This document shows positions 52,355 to 61,718 of a stretch of 64,000 bases of DNA, piece after piece. The position numbers were made by a program, and so were the translations under genes. The notes beneath the pieces are model-generated. The model was not told the origin of the DNA. It ran no database searches and worked only from the letters and a program-made list of their open reading frames with translations. Source of the DNA: Phycisphaerae bacterium RAS1 (GTDB lineage: Bacteria > Planctomycetota > Phycisphaerae > UBA1845 > Fen-1342); the NCBI GenBank assembly GCA_007859745.1, contig SMLU01000001.1, forward strand, positions 3,286,001 to 3,350,000, given 5' to 3'. Every line of letters begins with the position of its first letter. Position 1 is the first letter of the stretch.

Positions 52355-54349
52355 ATGCCGCGCCCATCCAAACAGCCCGACAGACGCCGCGAGTCCACAG
52401 CACGCGGCGCTACGGTAACGGCGCGCAGCACTGCCGCCGCAGCGCGGGACCGCGGCTGGGTTTTCGCGCTGGCCGTGTTCATCCTGACCGCGGCGGCATT
52501 CGGGCCGGCGCTGAACGCCGATTTTGTCGACTGGGACGACACCGACAATTTTCTTCGGAATCCCAACTACCGCGGCCTGGGCGACGCCCAGCTCCAGTGG
52601 ATGTGGACCACGTTTCACATGGGCCACTACCAGCCGCTGACCTGGATGACCCTGGGAGCCGACTACCTGATGTGGGGGATGAACGCCCGCGGCTATCACG
52701 CCACCAGCCTGCTGATTCACGCGGCGACGGCCGCGGTTGTGTTTCTGTTGGCGCGGCGGCTGATCGCGCTGGGCGCCGGGCTCGGGGTCGCGGCGTCTGC
52801 AACCGCCGTTTCGCCCGCGCCGCTGAACATCGCGGCGGCGTGCGCAGCGTTGCTCTTTTCGGTGCATCCGCTGCGAGCCGAGGCGGTGGCGTGGGTGACC
52901 GAGCGCCGCGACGTGCTGAGCGGCTTCTTCTTCGTGCTGACCCTGCTGTTTTATGTAAGAGCGCAGGAGTCGCCGCCGGGCGGGTACTGGCGCTGGATCG
53001 CCGCCGCCGGGCTGGCGTTTCTGCTGTGCTGCTTCAGCAAGGTGATCGCGATCGCGCTGCCGCTGCTGTTCCTGATTCTCGACGCGTATCCGCTGCGACG
53101 ATTCACGCTGGCGCGCGGCAATGGCGCCGATCCGCGGCGCACGCTCCGCTGGCTTCTCTTCGAGAAGCTCCCGTTCGTCGCCGTCGCGGCCTTCTTCGCC
53201 TGGGTCGCCTCGTCGGGACAGAGGGGCATGGCGGCGATCATTCCATGGGAGATGCACCCGCTAGAAGGCCGCCTCGGCGTGATGGCCTTCGGCTTCGTCT
53301 ACTACCTGTCGAAGACGCTGGTCCCGGTCGCGCTCTCTCCGATACCGGAGCTGCACCTGCCGGTCCAACTTGCGGACGCGAAATTCGTCGCTGCGATCGT
53401 GATCAGCGGCGCGATTCTGGTTGGGGTCGCTATTCTCGCGGCGCTGCGCCGCGGGCACGCCATCCTGGCGGCGCTGGCGGCTTACCTGGTGCTCTATCTG
53501 CCTTCCAGCGGAATCGCTCAGAATGGCTGGCAACTCGCGCACGACCGCTACAGCTACCTCGCGACGCTCAGCTTCGCCCTGCTGATCGGCGGCGCGATCT
53601 TCGCTTCGCTTCGCGCCGAGCGCGGCACAAGCATCGTCGTCGCCGCGTGGGCTGCGATTATCGCGCTGCTCGCCGGGCTGACCTGGCGGCAGACGGGCGT
53701 ATGGCACGACACGGCGTCGCTCTGGACGCACGCGGTTCGCGTTTCGCCCGACAGCTCGAACGCACAAAATGGCTATGGCTACGTCTTGATGACGGCCGGC
53801 AGGTTGGACGAGGCGATTCCGCACTTCCGCGAGGCGGTTCGCATCCGTCCGGGGAACCGCGAGGCGCACCTGAATTGGTGGGACGCGCTGAATCGAAAGG
53901 GCGTCGACAACCAGACGCTGCTCGAAGCCTATCGGCAATCCGTCTCCGAGTTCCCTAAGCTCGTGGATGGCCATGTGAACCTGGGCAACGCGCTGATGCG
54001 CTCCGCGGACGCGCCGGCGGCCAAGGCCGCGTATGACCACGCGCTCGCGCTGATTCGAGACGGTGTGCCGCTCTCGCCGGACAAGATCGCGGCGGCCCGG
54101 GCGCGGGCGCTGGGCGGCCTGGGTTGGGTGGCGTACTCGGCGCAGGACGACGCCACGGCCATCGAGCGTTGCCGCGAGGCGCTCTCGGTGGACGGGTCGC
54201 TGGAGTTTGCGCGGATCAACCTGGCGCGAGCGCTGGCCCGCAGCGAGCGGCGCGACGAAGCGGTTCGTGAGCTTCAGGTTCTGCTCAGAATCAACCCCAA
54301 CCACGCGGATGCCAAGCGGCTGCTGGAGCAGTTCGGAAATCAGCCGTAG
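52355..54349 (+). CDS. Multi-spanning GT-C-like membrane protein with TPR C-terminus (TMTC-like)
   Basis: A 664-residue protein; ATG 52355 lies after repeat F. A basic N-terminus is followed by about ten membrane segments (FALAVFILTAAAFGPALNA, AAGLAFLLCCFSKVIAIALPLLFLILDAY, IVVAAWAAIIALLAG). Between helix 1 and 2 lies DFVDWDDTDNFLRNPNYRG, with the acidic pair expected in GT-C glycosyltransferases; HPLRAEAVAWVTERRDVLSGFF is the other hallmark. The last ~180 residues are TPRs (GYGYVLMTAGRLDEAIPHFREA, ARALARSERRDEAVRELQVLL). Eukaryotic TMTC proteins O-mannosylate proteins; a protein glycosyltransferase role here is inferred only. Confidence 0.83.
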   Translation: MPRPSKQPDRRRESTARGATVTARSTAAAARDRGWVFALAVFILTAAAFGPALNADFVDWDDTDNFLRNPNYRGLGDAQLQWMWTTFHMGHYQPLTWMTLGADYLMWGMNARGYHATSLLIHAATAAVVFLLARRLIALGAGLGVAASATAVSPAPLNIAAACAALLFSVHPLRAEAVAWVTERRDVLSGFFFVLTLLFYVRAQESPPGGYWRWIAAAGLAFLLCCFSKVIAIALPLLFLILDAYPLRRFTLARGNGADPRRTLRWLLFEKLPFVAVAAFFAWVASSGQRGMAAIIPWEMHPLEGRLGVMAFGFVYYLSKTLVPVALSPIPELHLPVQLADAKFVAAIVISGAILVGVAILAALRRGHAILAALAAYLVLYLPSSGIAQNGWQLAHDRYSYLATLSFALLIGGAIFASLRAERGTSIVVAAWAAIIALLAGLTWRQTGVWHDTASLWTHAVRVSPDSSNAQNGYGYVLMTAGRLDEAIPHFREAVRIRPGNREAHLNWWDALNRKGVDNQTLLEAYRQSVSEFPKLVDGHVNLGNALMRSADAPAAKAAYDHALALIRDGVPLSPDKIAAARARALGGLGWVAYSAQDDATAIERCREALSVDGSLEFARINLARALARSERRDEAVRELQVLLRINPNHADAKRLLEQFGNQP

Positions 54350-54475
54350 CGGCCGGCCCCCGTGCCGGCCGAGGCCGTAACGGGCGGCCCCCGTGGCGGC
54401 CGTCGTGCGATTTCAATCGACCGGCTGGAAGCCGATACCACAACCCACGGCCGGCACGGGGGCCGGCCGCTACCC
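54347..54475. repeat. Palindromic repeat family J
   Basis: TAGCGGCCGGCCCCCGTGCC at the left and CGGCACGGGGGCCGGCCGCT at the right, with a degenerate copy between; spans the gap between convergent genes. Confidence 0.88.
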
Positions 54476-54479
54476 CACT

Positions 54480-54917
54480 TCAGCGCCAGTCGCCCATCAT
54501 GTACTCATACAGGTAGCGGATGGTTTCCTGCTGCTCCGCCTCGGCGTCCTCGATCAGGTCGCCGATCGAGACCATGCCCACCAACCGATCGTCCTTGACG
54601 ACCGGCAGGTGGCGGATGCGGCGGCTGCGCATGACGCTGCGACACTCGGCGCGCGACGTGTCGGGCGCGCAGCAAGCCACCGGGGCGGACATCACGTCTC
54701 GCACCAGAAGCGCCGACGGATCGCCCTGCTTGGCGACCACGCGGTTCAGGACGTCGCGCTCGGTGAAGATGCCCACTACCTTGTCGCCGCGCGTGACAAC
54801 CAGCGCCCCGATGTGGCGCTCGTTCATCACGCGGGCGGCGGCCAGGACCGTCGCGCCTTCTTCGATGCTGACGACGTCCCCGCCTTTGCGCTCAAGGACG
54901 CTCTGAACACTGTGCAT
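54480..54917 (-). CDS. CBS-domain protein
   Basis: A 145-residue protein made of two CBS domains: ~8-62 (GATVLAAARVMNERHIGALVVTRGDKVVGIFTERDVL) and ~75-132 (MSAPVACCAPDTSRAECRSVMRSRRIRHLPVVKDDRLVGMVSIGDLI). ATG 54917 has GGAGG eight bases upstream. CBS pairs bind adenosine nucleotides and serve as energy or ligand sensors; no attached effector domain is present. It lies downstream of the RND gene on the same strand, past the IS. Confidence 0.9.
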   Translation of the reverse strand: MHSVQSVLERKGGDVVSIEEGATVLAAARVMNERHIGALVVTRGDKVVGIFTERDVLNRVVAKQGDPSALLVRDVMSAPVACCAPDTSRAECRSVMRSRRIRHLPVVKDDRLVGMVSIGDLIEDAEAEQQETIRYLYEYMMGDWR

Positions 54918-55026
54918 GCGCACAACCTCCGGCCAGAGAGGGCCTTCCGGCGGTCCTTCCCCGAACACACGTGACCCTTAGTTTGACCGGACCGCGGCCG
55001 GGGAGTCAAGCGAAATTACCGCAGGC

Positions 55027-55035
55027 GCGCGGCGC
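55027..55035. repeat. Target-site duplication of the IS (left)
   Basis: GCGCGGCGC, repeated exactly at 56450-56458. Confidence 0.8.
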
Positions 55036-56449
55036 GGGTCGGCATCAACTTAGTGGGTAGTTTTCAGGCGACCCTGGCTAACGGTCGCGTGTTCCAGACG
55101 CGCTCCCAGTCGCTGTTGAGGTGGGCGACGCGGAGCGAGAGGACGTTTTGGGATCCGGCCTTGGACCAGCGCATTCCGCAGCGTTTCATTCGCAGGGCGA
55201 CCACGTGCTTGCAGGCCGCTTCGACCCGGCCCGAGCCGATGTCCAGGCCCATCTCTCGGAAGCGGTCATAGGCCAATCGATCGTCCTGGTTCTCGATGTA
55301 GGTGATCAGGGCTTGTAACGCCGCCCGCTTGTTCTTGGCGCGCGTGCCGCAGCGCTCGGCCTTCAACTGGTCGAGAATCGCGCGCACCTGCCCGTCCCAC
55401 AGCAGCGTTTCGATCGATTTCACCCAGCTCGCCGTTTCCGGCGTTTGCTCGCCCCCCAGGGCCCGCCCGCAGGTCCACACGTGCTCCATCGCGTGATACC
55501 AGTCCACGATGCAGACCGCCTCTTTCAACAACCCGCCGATGTGCTCCCAGATCCACCGCGCCCCGTCGCCCAGCAGCACCACGCGCCGGGCCCGCTCCAG
55601 GCCGCAGCGACAGGCCAATTCCCAGACGAACGACACGAACGCCGCCGCGCCTTCAAACCGCACCCCGTAGCGCACTTCGCGATCCACGCCGGCGGGCTGG
55701 CCGGGCTGATCCCAATAGCACGCCACGCACTTGGCTTCGTGCCAGCCGTCCGCCTGGTGCACCTGCACGCCGTCCACGGTCACATAGAACGTCTCCGGCG
55801 ACGCCTCCGCCGGCGGCGCTTTCCACTCCGCCATGGCCGCGGCCCGTTGCTGCTCCTGCTGCGCCGCCACCCCGCCCACCCGCTCCGTCAGCCGCTCAAT
55901 CGTCGCTTCGCTCAGCCGCTGACCGGTCAGCGCGTACAACGTGGACGCGGCGCTGGCAAACGTGTTCTCAATCCCCAAGAGCGCCGCCGCCTTCGCCAGA
56001 CCGACGCTCTCGGCCCCCGCCCCCAACCCCACCCGCTCGTCGTACGGCAACGCCGACCGGCCGCAAGACCGGCAGCGGTAGTACGCACGCCGAATCCCGA
56101 TCTGACCCATCTGCGTCGCAATCAGCTTGGGCCGCTGATCCACAAACCGCTGCGCCCCGCCGCACCCGCACACCCGGCTGGTTCCCTCATACCCCAGCTT
56201 CTGCCGCCCCAAATGAAGCTCGACCGCTCTTGCCCCGATCCGCCGAACCGCCTCCAGAACCGCCGTTTCCACCTGCGTCAAATCATCCGACAGCAAAACC
56301 CCATCCTCCCCGCAAAACGCCAACACCTGCTCGGCAACGCTGGTAAGATCCACGTTTGGCCCTCCTTGGCCAATGGCTCGCTCAAACCCCACGCCATTGA
56401 AACCGAGGCCAGGGCCTTTGTCTTTTACCCACTAAGTTGATGCCGACCC
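55036..56449. mobile_element. Complete insertion sequence, ISKra4-like, 1414 bp
   Basis: Perfect 24-base terminal inverted repeats (55036-55059 and 56426-56449, beginning GGGTCGGCATCAACTTAG), one transposase gene on the minus strand, and a 9-base direct repeat GCGCGGCGC on each side. It interrupts the 3' end of the RND efflux gene. Confidence 0.9.
55064..56392 (-). CDS. ISKra4-family transposase
   Basis: A 442-residue transposase. N-terminal helical part, then a zinc-ribbon-like segment (RVCGCGG... YYRCRSCGRSALPYDERVG, ~75-120). The DDE-type core is suggested by FYVTVDGVQV (first Asp), VVLLGDGARWIWEH plus IVDWYHAMEHVW (second Asp region), and a C-terminal GLDIGSGRVEAACKHVV with the Glu. This wording is characteristic of ISKra4 transposases. 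The frame is intact and the element has clean ends, so it may be active. Confidence 0.9.
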   Translation of the reverse strand: MGFERAIGQGGPNVDLTSVAEQVLAFCGEDGVLLSDDLTQVETAVLEAVRRIGARAVELHLGRQKLGYEGTSRVCGCGGAQRFVDQRPKLIATQMGQIGIRRAYYRCRSCGRSALPYDERVGLGAGAESVGLAKAAALLGIENTFASAASTLYALTGQRLSEATIERLTERVGGVAAQQEQQRAAAMAEWKAPPAEASPETFYVTVDGVQVHQADGWHEAKCVACYWDQPGQPAGVDREVRYGVRFEGAAAFVSFVWELACRCGLERARRVVLLGDGARWIWEHIGGLLKEAVCIVDWYHAMEHVWTCGRALGGEQTPETASWVKSIETLLWDGQVRAILDQLKAERCGTRAKNKRAALQALITYIENQDDRLAYDRFREMGLDIGSGRVEAACKHVVALRMKRCGMRWSKAGSQNVLSLRVAHLNSDWERVWNTRPLARVA

Positions 56450-59400
56450 GCGCGGCGCGTCCGTTCGTAGAGCAGCCAGTAGCTGACCGGAATGACGAAC
56501 AGCGTAAAGACCGTCGACGCCAGAAGTCCGAAGATCAATGCCCACGCCAACCCGGAGAAGATCGGGTCGATCGTGATCGGCAGGGCCGAGAGCATGGCCG
56601 TGGCCGACGTGAGCAGAATCGGCCGCAGGCGAACGACGCGACTTTCCATGATTGCATCAAAAAGGCTTCGGCCGCGGGCCTGCGAGAGGTGGATGAAATC
56701 AACCAGGATGATCGCGTCGCGCGTCACGATGCCGGCCAAGGCGATCATGCCGATCATGCCCGTTGCAGTGAAAAACACCGGGTCGGCGTATCCGCCGACG
56801 TTTCCGCCGCTGAGAAGGCTCAACAGCCAGAAGCCCGGCATGATGCCCAGGACCGTCAGCGGGATGGCGAGCATGACGACCAGCGGCAGGGCGAACGAGC
56901 CGGTCTGCGCGACCAGCAGGATGTAGATGCCGCCGAGAGCGGCGGCGAAGGCGAGACCGAGGTCTCGGAAGACGTCGAGCGTGATTTGCCATTCGCCTTC
57001 GCCGGCGAATTCGACCTCGAATTGGTCGAAGACGTGCCAGCGAACGTGCCCGCCGCTAGAAAGATAAGTTCGAGAAGAAAGTGGGCGCGGCGACCCGAGC
57101 CCCACCGCACCGGCCCCGACTGGGGTCAGTCGCTGTTTCGGGAGCATGTCGCCGCTCCCGCAATCAGCCTGAATATCCAGCACCGCCTCCGCCGGCGGCC
57201 TGCCCGCCACCTCTGCGAAGACGTACGCGACGCGCCGCAAGTCCTTGTGGTAGATCGTCTGATCGACGCGGCTTTCTCGCCACGCGCCGATTTCCGCCAG
57301 CGGCACAAGTTGGCCGTTTTCGCCTTTCACCACCAGCCGGCCGAGGTCATCGCGGCTGCTGCGCGCGTCGCGCGGCAGGTGCAGGACGATCCGCAGCGGG
57401 TTGCGGTCGTGCTCGTCGTGCAGCTCGCCCGCCTCGCCGCCGGCCAGCGCGATCTGGAGCGTCCGCGATACGTCCTCGGCGCTGACGCCGCTCAGAGCCG
57501 CCTTTTCGCGATCGACCTCAAATATCAGGTTGCTCGCGTCGGCGACCCGCACGTCATCCACATCGACCACGCCCGGTTCGCGCCGCATGCGCTCGCGGAC
57601 GGTCGTCGCCGCCGCCAGCAAGTCGTCGTATCTGTGGTCGTCGCGCCCGTACACCTCTGCGACCAGCGTCGCGATCACCGGCGGGCCGGGCGGTGTTTCG
57701 ACGACGCTGAGCCTCGCGCCGTGCTCCGCGGCCAGCTTGGTCCAGCCGTCGCGTTCACGCAGACCGATGGCGTGGCTCTGCAATCGCCGGTTCTTCTTGC
57801 CCACCAGGTCGATGCGAATGTCGGCGACGGTCGGGCCGGAGCGCAGGTAGTAGTGCCGTACCAGGCCATTGAAGTCCATGGGCGAGGCCGTCCCGACGTA
57901 GCTGGTGAAGTCGGTCACTTCGGAGATGCCGGCGAGGTGCCGCTCGAACGCCCGTACGGCGGCGTCGGCCCGCTCGAGCGTCACGCCTTCGTCGAATTCC
58001 AGCACAAGCTGAAGTTCATTCTTGTTATCGAAGGGCAGCATCTTAAGCGGCACGGCCCGCACCGCGGCCAGACCAGCGGCCGCGAGTGTGAGCACCAGCA
58101 TGACGCCCATGAAGAACCACGCGCTGCGCCGCGCGCGGAGCAGAGGGGCCATGAGCGGATGGAAGAAGCGGTACAGGGGCGTGGACTTGAGGGCCTCGGG
58201 ATCGATGTCGTGTTCATCCGTCGCTTCAGCGCGAGGCAGACTGGGGGACCGGTCTCCGATCGGTCTCTCCTCGGTGCTCGACGGCTCGGAGACCGGCCGG
58301 AGGCCGGTCCCCCAGTTGCCGTAGCGCCGCTTGAGCACGTGGTACGACAGCCACGGCGTGATCGTGAACGCAACGACCATCGACATGAGCATCGCGACCG
58401 GCACGTTCAGCGCCATCGGCCGCATGTAGGGCCCCATCATCCCGGTAATGAAGAACATCGGCAGGAAGGAGACGATGACGGCGAGCGTCGCGGTGATCAG
58501 CGGCGGGCGGATTTCGGAAACGGCTTCGAGCACGATCTGCAGCGTGGCTTTCTTTCGCTGGCGGAAGTGCCGCACGATGTTTTCCACATCCACAATCGGA
58601 TCATCGACCAGCAGGCCGAGCGACAGGATGAGCGCAAACAGCGTGACGCGGTTGATCGTGTAGCCCAGGAGCAGGTTGACGGCGAGCGTCAACCCGAAGA
58701 CCACCGGCACCGCCACGCAGACGATCAGCGCCTCGCGCCAGCCGAGCGTCAGCGTCAGCAGCGCCATCACGATCAGAATCGCGACACCCAGCGCCTCGAT
58801 CAGCTCATTGACCTTCTCGTCGGCGGTCAGGCCGGCGTTGCGCGTGACGACCAGCTCCATGTCGTCCGGAATCACGTCGCGCTTCAGTGCTTCGGCGGCG
58901 CGGAGCACGTCGCGCGCCACCCACACCGCGTTCGAGCCTTTCTGCTTGGCGATGGCGATCGTGACCGCCGGTTGCGAAACGTGGTCGGGAGGTTGGGGGG
59001 TGGGACGGGCGTCTCGCCCGTCCGGCTCGAACCGGGTGGGATGCGCGTCTCGCCCGTCCGATCGCGTCTGGGGACGGGCGAGACGCCCGTCCCACCCATT
59101 TGGGAGACGCCCGTCCCACCCATTTGAGAGACGCCCGTCCCCGCCGTTCGTGCGCTGCGCCGCGCCGACCAGCGCTCCGGCCATGCCGGCGTGCGATTCG
59201 AAGCCGCGGCCCGGTCCCCAGCCGTGCCGGACGTACGAGGTCGCTTCCGCCGGTCCGTCCACGACGCTCGCGACGTCCTTCAGAAACACCGGTCGGCCGT
59301 CGGCGACGGCGACGACCAGGTCGCGCAGCTCGCCCGCGTCGCGCAGCGGCGGCCCGGTCTGGACCTGCACGGCCTGGTCCATCCGCGAAAAATCGCCGCT

Positions 59401-60081
59401 GGTCAACGTCACGCCGGACGCCATGATCGCCCGGCGGATTCCGAGCGGCGCGACCGAATACGCCTGCATGCGGTCGGGATCGAGGTAGACATGCGCCGTC
59501 CGCGGCCGCCCGCCCACGAGCAGCGCCCGCGACGTGTTCCGCACGCTGGCCAGCCGCTCGACCACTTCTTCAGCGGTGCGTCGCAGCGTGAATTCGTCCG
59601 CCGTGGCGCTGGTCAGCGCCAGCGTGACGATCGGCACGTCGTCGATTTCGACCGGCTTGACCACCCAGCCCTCGACGCCGGACGGAACGATGTCGATGTG
59701 CTCGTCGATGCGCTTGTAGAGCTTGACCAGGCTGCGCTCGCGGTCCTGGCCGACGTAAAAGCGCACCGTGATGACGGCCGAATCGGCGTGCGCCATGGAG
59801 TAGACGTGCTCGACGCCGTCGATCTGATAGAGCAGTTTTTCGAGCGGCGTGACGACCAGCCGCTCGACCTGCCCGGCCGAGTAACCGGGGGCGCGAACGT
59901 GAATGTCGGCCAGCGGGACGACGATCTGCGGGTCTTCCTCGCGCGGCGTAAGGCTGAGGGCGGCGACGCCCAGCGCGGCGGCGAGGGCCATCAGGATCAG
60001 CGACAGGTTTGACCGCACGAAAACGCCGACGATGCGATCGACGAAGTTGTGCCTGCCGATTTGCTCGCCTGTATCGCTCAT
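56425..60081 (-). CDS. RND efflux transporter permease, 3' end replaced by IS, with in-frame repeats
   Basis: A 1218-residue inner-membrane RND pump of the AcrB/HAE type, proton-driven, working with the adaptor upstream (ATGA overlap at 60078-60081). Twelve membrane segments in the usual two halves; LGLLVDDPIVDVENI carries the proton-relay Asp residues of helix 4. Family text is interrupted by translated repeats: 58998-59144 (GDGRLSNGWDGRLPNGWDGR..., ~50 residues, in a periplasmic loop after ATSYVRHGWGPGR) and 58240-58312 (GNWGTGLRPVSEPSSTEERP, in the cytoplasmic loop between halves). The last residues GRHQLSG and the stop TAA come from the IS; the original end, ...TRRAPAVISLDSP and ten more residues, lies beyond it (stop at 54978). 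Substrate unknown. Confidence 0.9.
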   Translation of the reverse strand: MSDTGEQIGRHNFVDRIVGVFVRSNLSLILMALAAALGVAALSLTPREEDPQIVVPLADIHVRAPGYSAGQVERLVVTPLEKLLYQIDGVEHVYSMAHADSAVITVRFYVGQDRERSLVKLYKRIDEHIDIVPSGVEGWVVKPVEIDDVPIVTLALTSATADEFTLRRTAEEVVERLASVRNTSRALLVGGRPRTAHVYLDPDRMQAYSVAPLGIRRAIMASGVTLTSGDFSRMDQAVQVQTGPPLRDAGELRDLVVAVADGRPVFLKDVASVVDGPAEATSYVRHGWGPGRGFESHAGMAGALVGAAQRTNGGDGRLSNGWDGRLPNGWDGRLARPQTRSDGRDAHPTRFEPDGRDARPTPQPPDHVSQPAVTIAIAKQKGSNAVWVARDVLRAAEALKRDVIPDDMELVVTRNAGLTADEKVNELIEALGVAILIVMALLTLTLGWREALIVCVAVPVVFGLTLAVNLLLGYTINRVTLFALILSLGLLVDDPIVDVENIVRHFRQRKKATLQIVLEAVSEIRPPLITATLAVIVSFLPMFFITGMMGPYMRPMALNVPVAMLMSMVVAFTITPWLSYHVLKRRYGNWGTGLRPVSEPSSTEERPIGDRSPSLPRAEATDEHDIDPEALKSTPLYRFFHPLMAPLLRARRSAWFFMGVMLVLTLAAAGLAAVRAVPLKMLPFDNKNELQLVLEFDEGVTLERADAAVRAFERHLAGISEVTDFTSYVGTASPMDFNGLVRHYYLRSGPTVADIRIDLVGKKNRRLQSHAIGLRERDGWTKLAAEHGARLSVVETPPGPPVIATLVAEVYGRDDHRYDDLLAAATTVRERMRREPGVVDVDDVRVADASNLIFEVDREKAALSGVSAEDVSRTLQIALAGGEAGELHDEHDRNPLRIVLHLPRDARSSRDDLGRLVVKGENGQLVPLAEIGAWRESRVDQTIYHKDLRRVAYVFAEVAGRPPAEAVLDIQADCGSGDMLPKQRLTPVGAGAVGLGSPRPLSSRTYLSSGGHVRWHVFDQFEVEFAGEGEWQITLDVFRDLGLAFAAALGGIYILLVAQTGSFALPLVVMLAIPLTVLGIMPGFWLLSLLSGGNVGGYADPVFFTATGMIGMIALAGIVTRDAIILVDFIHLSQARGRSLFDAIMESRVVRLRPILLTSATAMLSALPITIDPIFSGLAWALIFGLLASTVFTLFVIPVSYWLLYERTRRAGRHQLSG
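58240..58312. repeat. Palindromic repeat family G inside RND gene
   Basis: GGGGGACCGGTCTCCGATCG and GACCGGCCGGAGGCCGGTCC arms; in frame in the central cytoplasmic loop. Confidence 0.8.
58998..59144. repeat. Cluster of repeat D units inside RND gene
   Basis: About five D arms in both orientations (GTGGGACGGGCGTCTCGCCC; GACGGGCGAGACGCCCGTCC). In frame, read as DGRLARP and DGRDARPT motifs. Confidence 0.88.
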
Positions 60082-61253
60082 GCCCGCCGATCCGATGGTA
60101 CCGGCTCGCGAACTGTCGCATTCGGCGTCGCTGGAACAGGCAACGCCACGCGCTGCCCGGCCTTCAGGCCCGAGAGCACTTCGACCTCGTCGCCGTTAAG
60201 GTCGCGACCAAGCTGCACCACCTGCCGCCGCAGTTCATCTCCGCCGCCGACTGCCCCGGTTTTCGCATCGCCCGCAACCACGACATCGACGACATCCAGT
60301 TGTCCGATCCGCCGCACCGCGGCCTTCGGCAACACGATGATCTCGCGCTCATCCAGCGGAATCAGCAACCGGCCGAACATGCCCGGGTGAATCCCGGGCG
60401 GACACGGCCCGATCACCTTCACCAGAAATGAGCGGCTGGCGGACTGCGACTCGGGCACGATCTCGCTGATTGTCCCCGCGCACGTCAGCGAAATCGCCCC
60501 AATGTGGACGCCGATCGTCTGCCCGACCTTCAGCCGCTCCGTCAGCGACTCGCGCACCGCGGCGACGAGCTGCATCCGCGTCGGATCGTACAGAGTGAGC
60601 AGCGTCCGCCCCGGCTGGGCCGTGTCGCCGATCTCGACCGACTTGTCGATCACAACCCCGTCGATCGGGCTGGCAATGACCGAATAGGCCAGGTTGGTCT
60701 CCGCCTCGCTGGCGTTGGCGGCGGCGCGGGCGACTTCGGCGGTGGCCGAGTCGAGCGCGGTCTGCGCCCGCTCGAACTCAATGGCCGCCGCCTGGTTCTT
60801 CTCGAACAGGTCCTTGACCCGGCGGAACTCAACCTCGGCCTGGCGTCGGGCGGCCTGCGCGGCTTCGTGCGCGGCGACGGCCTGCTGCACGCGCGCCTTC
60901 AGGTCGCGGTCGTCGAGCCGCACGAGCACGTCGCCCGCGGCGACCCTCTGACCCGCCTGCACCTGAACGTCCGTCACGCGGGCCAGGATTTTCGCGGCCA
61001 CGGCCGTCTCGCGCACGGCGCGAATCGTGCCGACGGCCGATTCAATGGCCGGCAGCTTCACAAGTCGTGCAACGACGATTGCCTGATCGCTCGCCGGGCG
61101 GCGCGGCGGCGGCGGGCCGTGGGAATCGCCGATCTTGCGATGAAACGCACCGGCGAGGGCGAGAAGCGCGATGATCAGCACCGCCCCGGCAACAAGTATC
61201 GTGACAGACTGGACAATAATGGAGCCGGCCGAACCGCGCCGTGCTTGCGACAT
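60078..61253 (-). CDS. RND efflux periplasmic adaptor (HlyD/AcrA-like)
   Basis: A 391-residue membrane-fusion protein. One N-terminal membrane anchor (IIVQSVTILVAGAVLIIALLALAG). The barrel-sandwich/lipoyl halves are around AKILARVTDVQVQAGQRVAAGDVLVRLDD and YSVIASPIDGVVIDKSVEIGDTAQPG; an Ala/Glu-rich coiled coil separates them (~125-185). The beta-barrel and membrane-proximal domains follow. It is the first gene of the two-gene pump operon. Links the inner-membrane pump to an outer-membrane channel; no TolC-like gene is in the window. Confidence 0.9.
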   Translation of the reverse strand: MSQARRGSAGSIIVQSVTILVAGAVLIIALLALAGAFHRKIGDSHGPPPPRRPASDQAIVVARLVKLPAIESAVGTIRAVRETAVAAKILARVTDVQVQAGQRVAAGDVLVRLDDRDLKARVQQAVAAHEAAQAARRQAEVEFRRVKDLFEKNQAAAIEFERAQTALDSATAEVARAAANASEAETNLAYSVIASPIDGVVIDKSVEIGDTAQPGRTLLTLYDPTRMQLVAAVRESLTERLKVGQTIGVHIGAISLTCAGTISEIVPESQSASRSFLVKVIGPCPPGIHPGMFGRLLIPLDEREIIVLPKAAVRRIGQLDVVDVVVAGDAKTGAVGGGDELRRQVVQLGRDLNGDEVEVLSGLKAGQRVALPVPATPNATVREPVPSDRRA

Positions 61254-61718
61254 CTCTCATCCTTCTACCCCGGCCCGGCGACAAGCGCTGCGCAGATAGT
61301 AGGGCGCGGCGCGAGCAGCGCCCACCCTCGCACACCTCGGGGAACTCCGATGAAGTGGATCGGATGGGGAATCGATTGGCGGACCGGTTGGGGGACCGAT
61401 TGGGGGACCGGCCTCTGGCCGGTCTCGTTCTCGCCGCTTGGCGGCGTCTTTCCGAACCCGCCGCGCCAAGCGGCGGGGTGACGTCCGAGCGCGCGCGCAG
61501 CGGCGCGTCGTAGACTGACGCCAAGCGCCCCGCGCACCTCAACCCGCCGTTTGGCGCGGCGGGTTCGGACAGACCGCAACCTGGAAGCGCTGTACCCGGG
61601 AATCTCGATTGCGGCATCAACGTAAAGCCGAGGCCGGTATACTTATATAGCGGTGGCAGCGGCTCCGCGCTGCGCCGGCAATTCGTGCAAGTTCCCCGGG
61701 GGCAGAGGAGATCAGACC
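61254..61718. other. Divergent gap with repeats G and B
   Basis: A ~465-base divergent region. It holds a family G copy (61391-61433), a family B copy (61451-61569), and AT-richer sequence (TATACTTATATAG, 61637-61649) that could be promoter for the lipoprotein gene. No gene seen. Confidence 0.55.
61451..61569. repeat. Palindromic repeat family B, long centre
   Basis: TCCGAACCCGCCGCGCCAAG and TTTGGCGCGGCGGGTTCGGA arms with a centre ~20 bases longer than usual. Confidence 0.9.

Noticed and set aside
56437-59127. Long plus-strand open frame (~900 codons)
   Set aside because: Antisense to the RND permease, composition His/Arg/Gln-rich, no recognisable domain.
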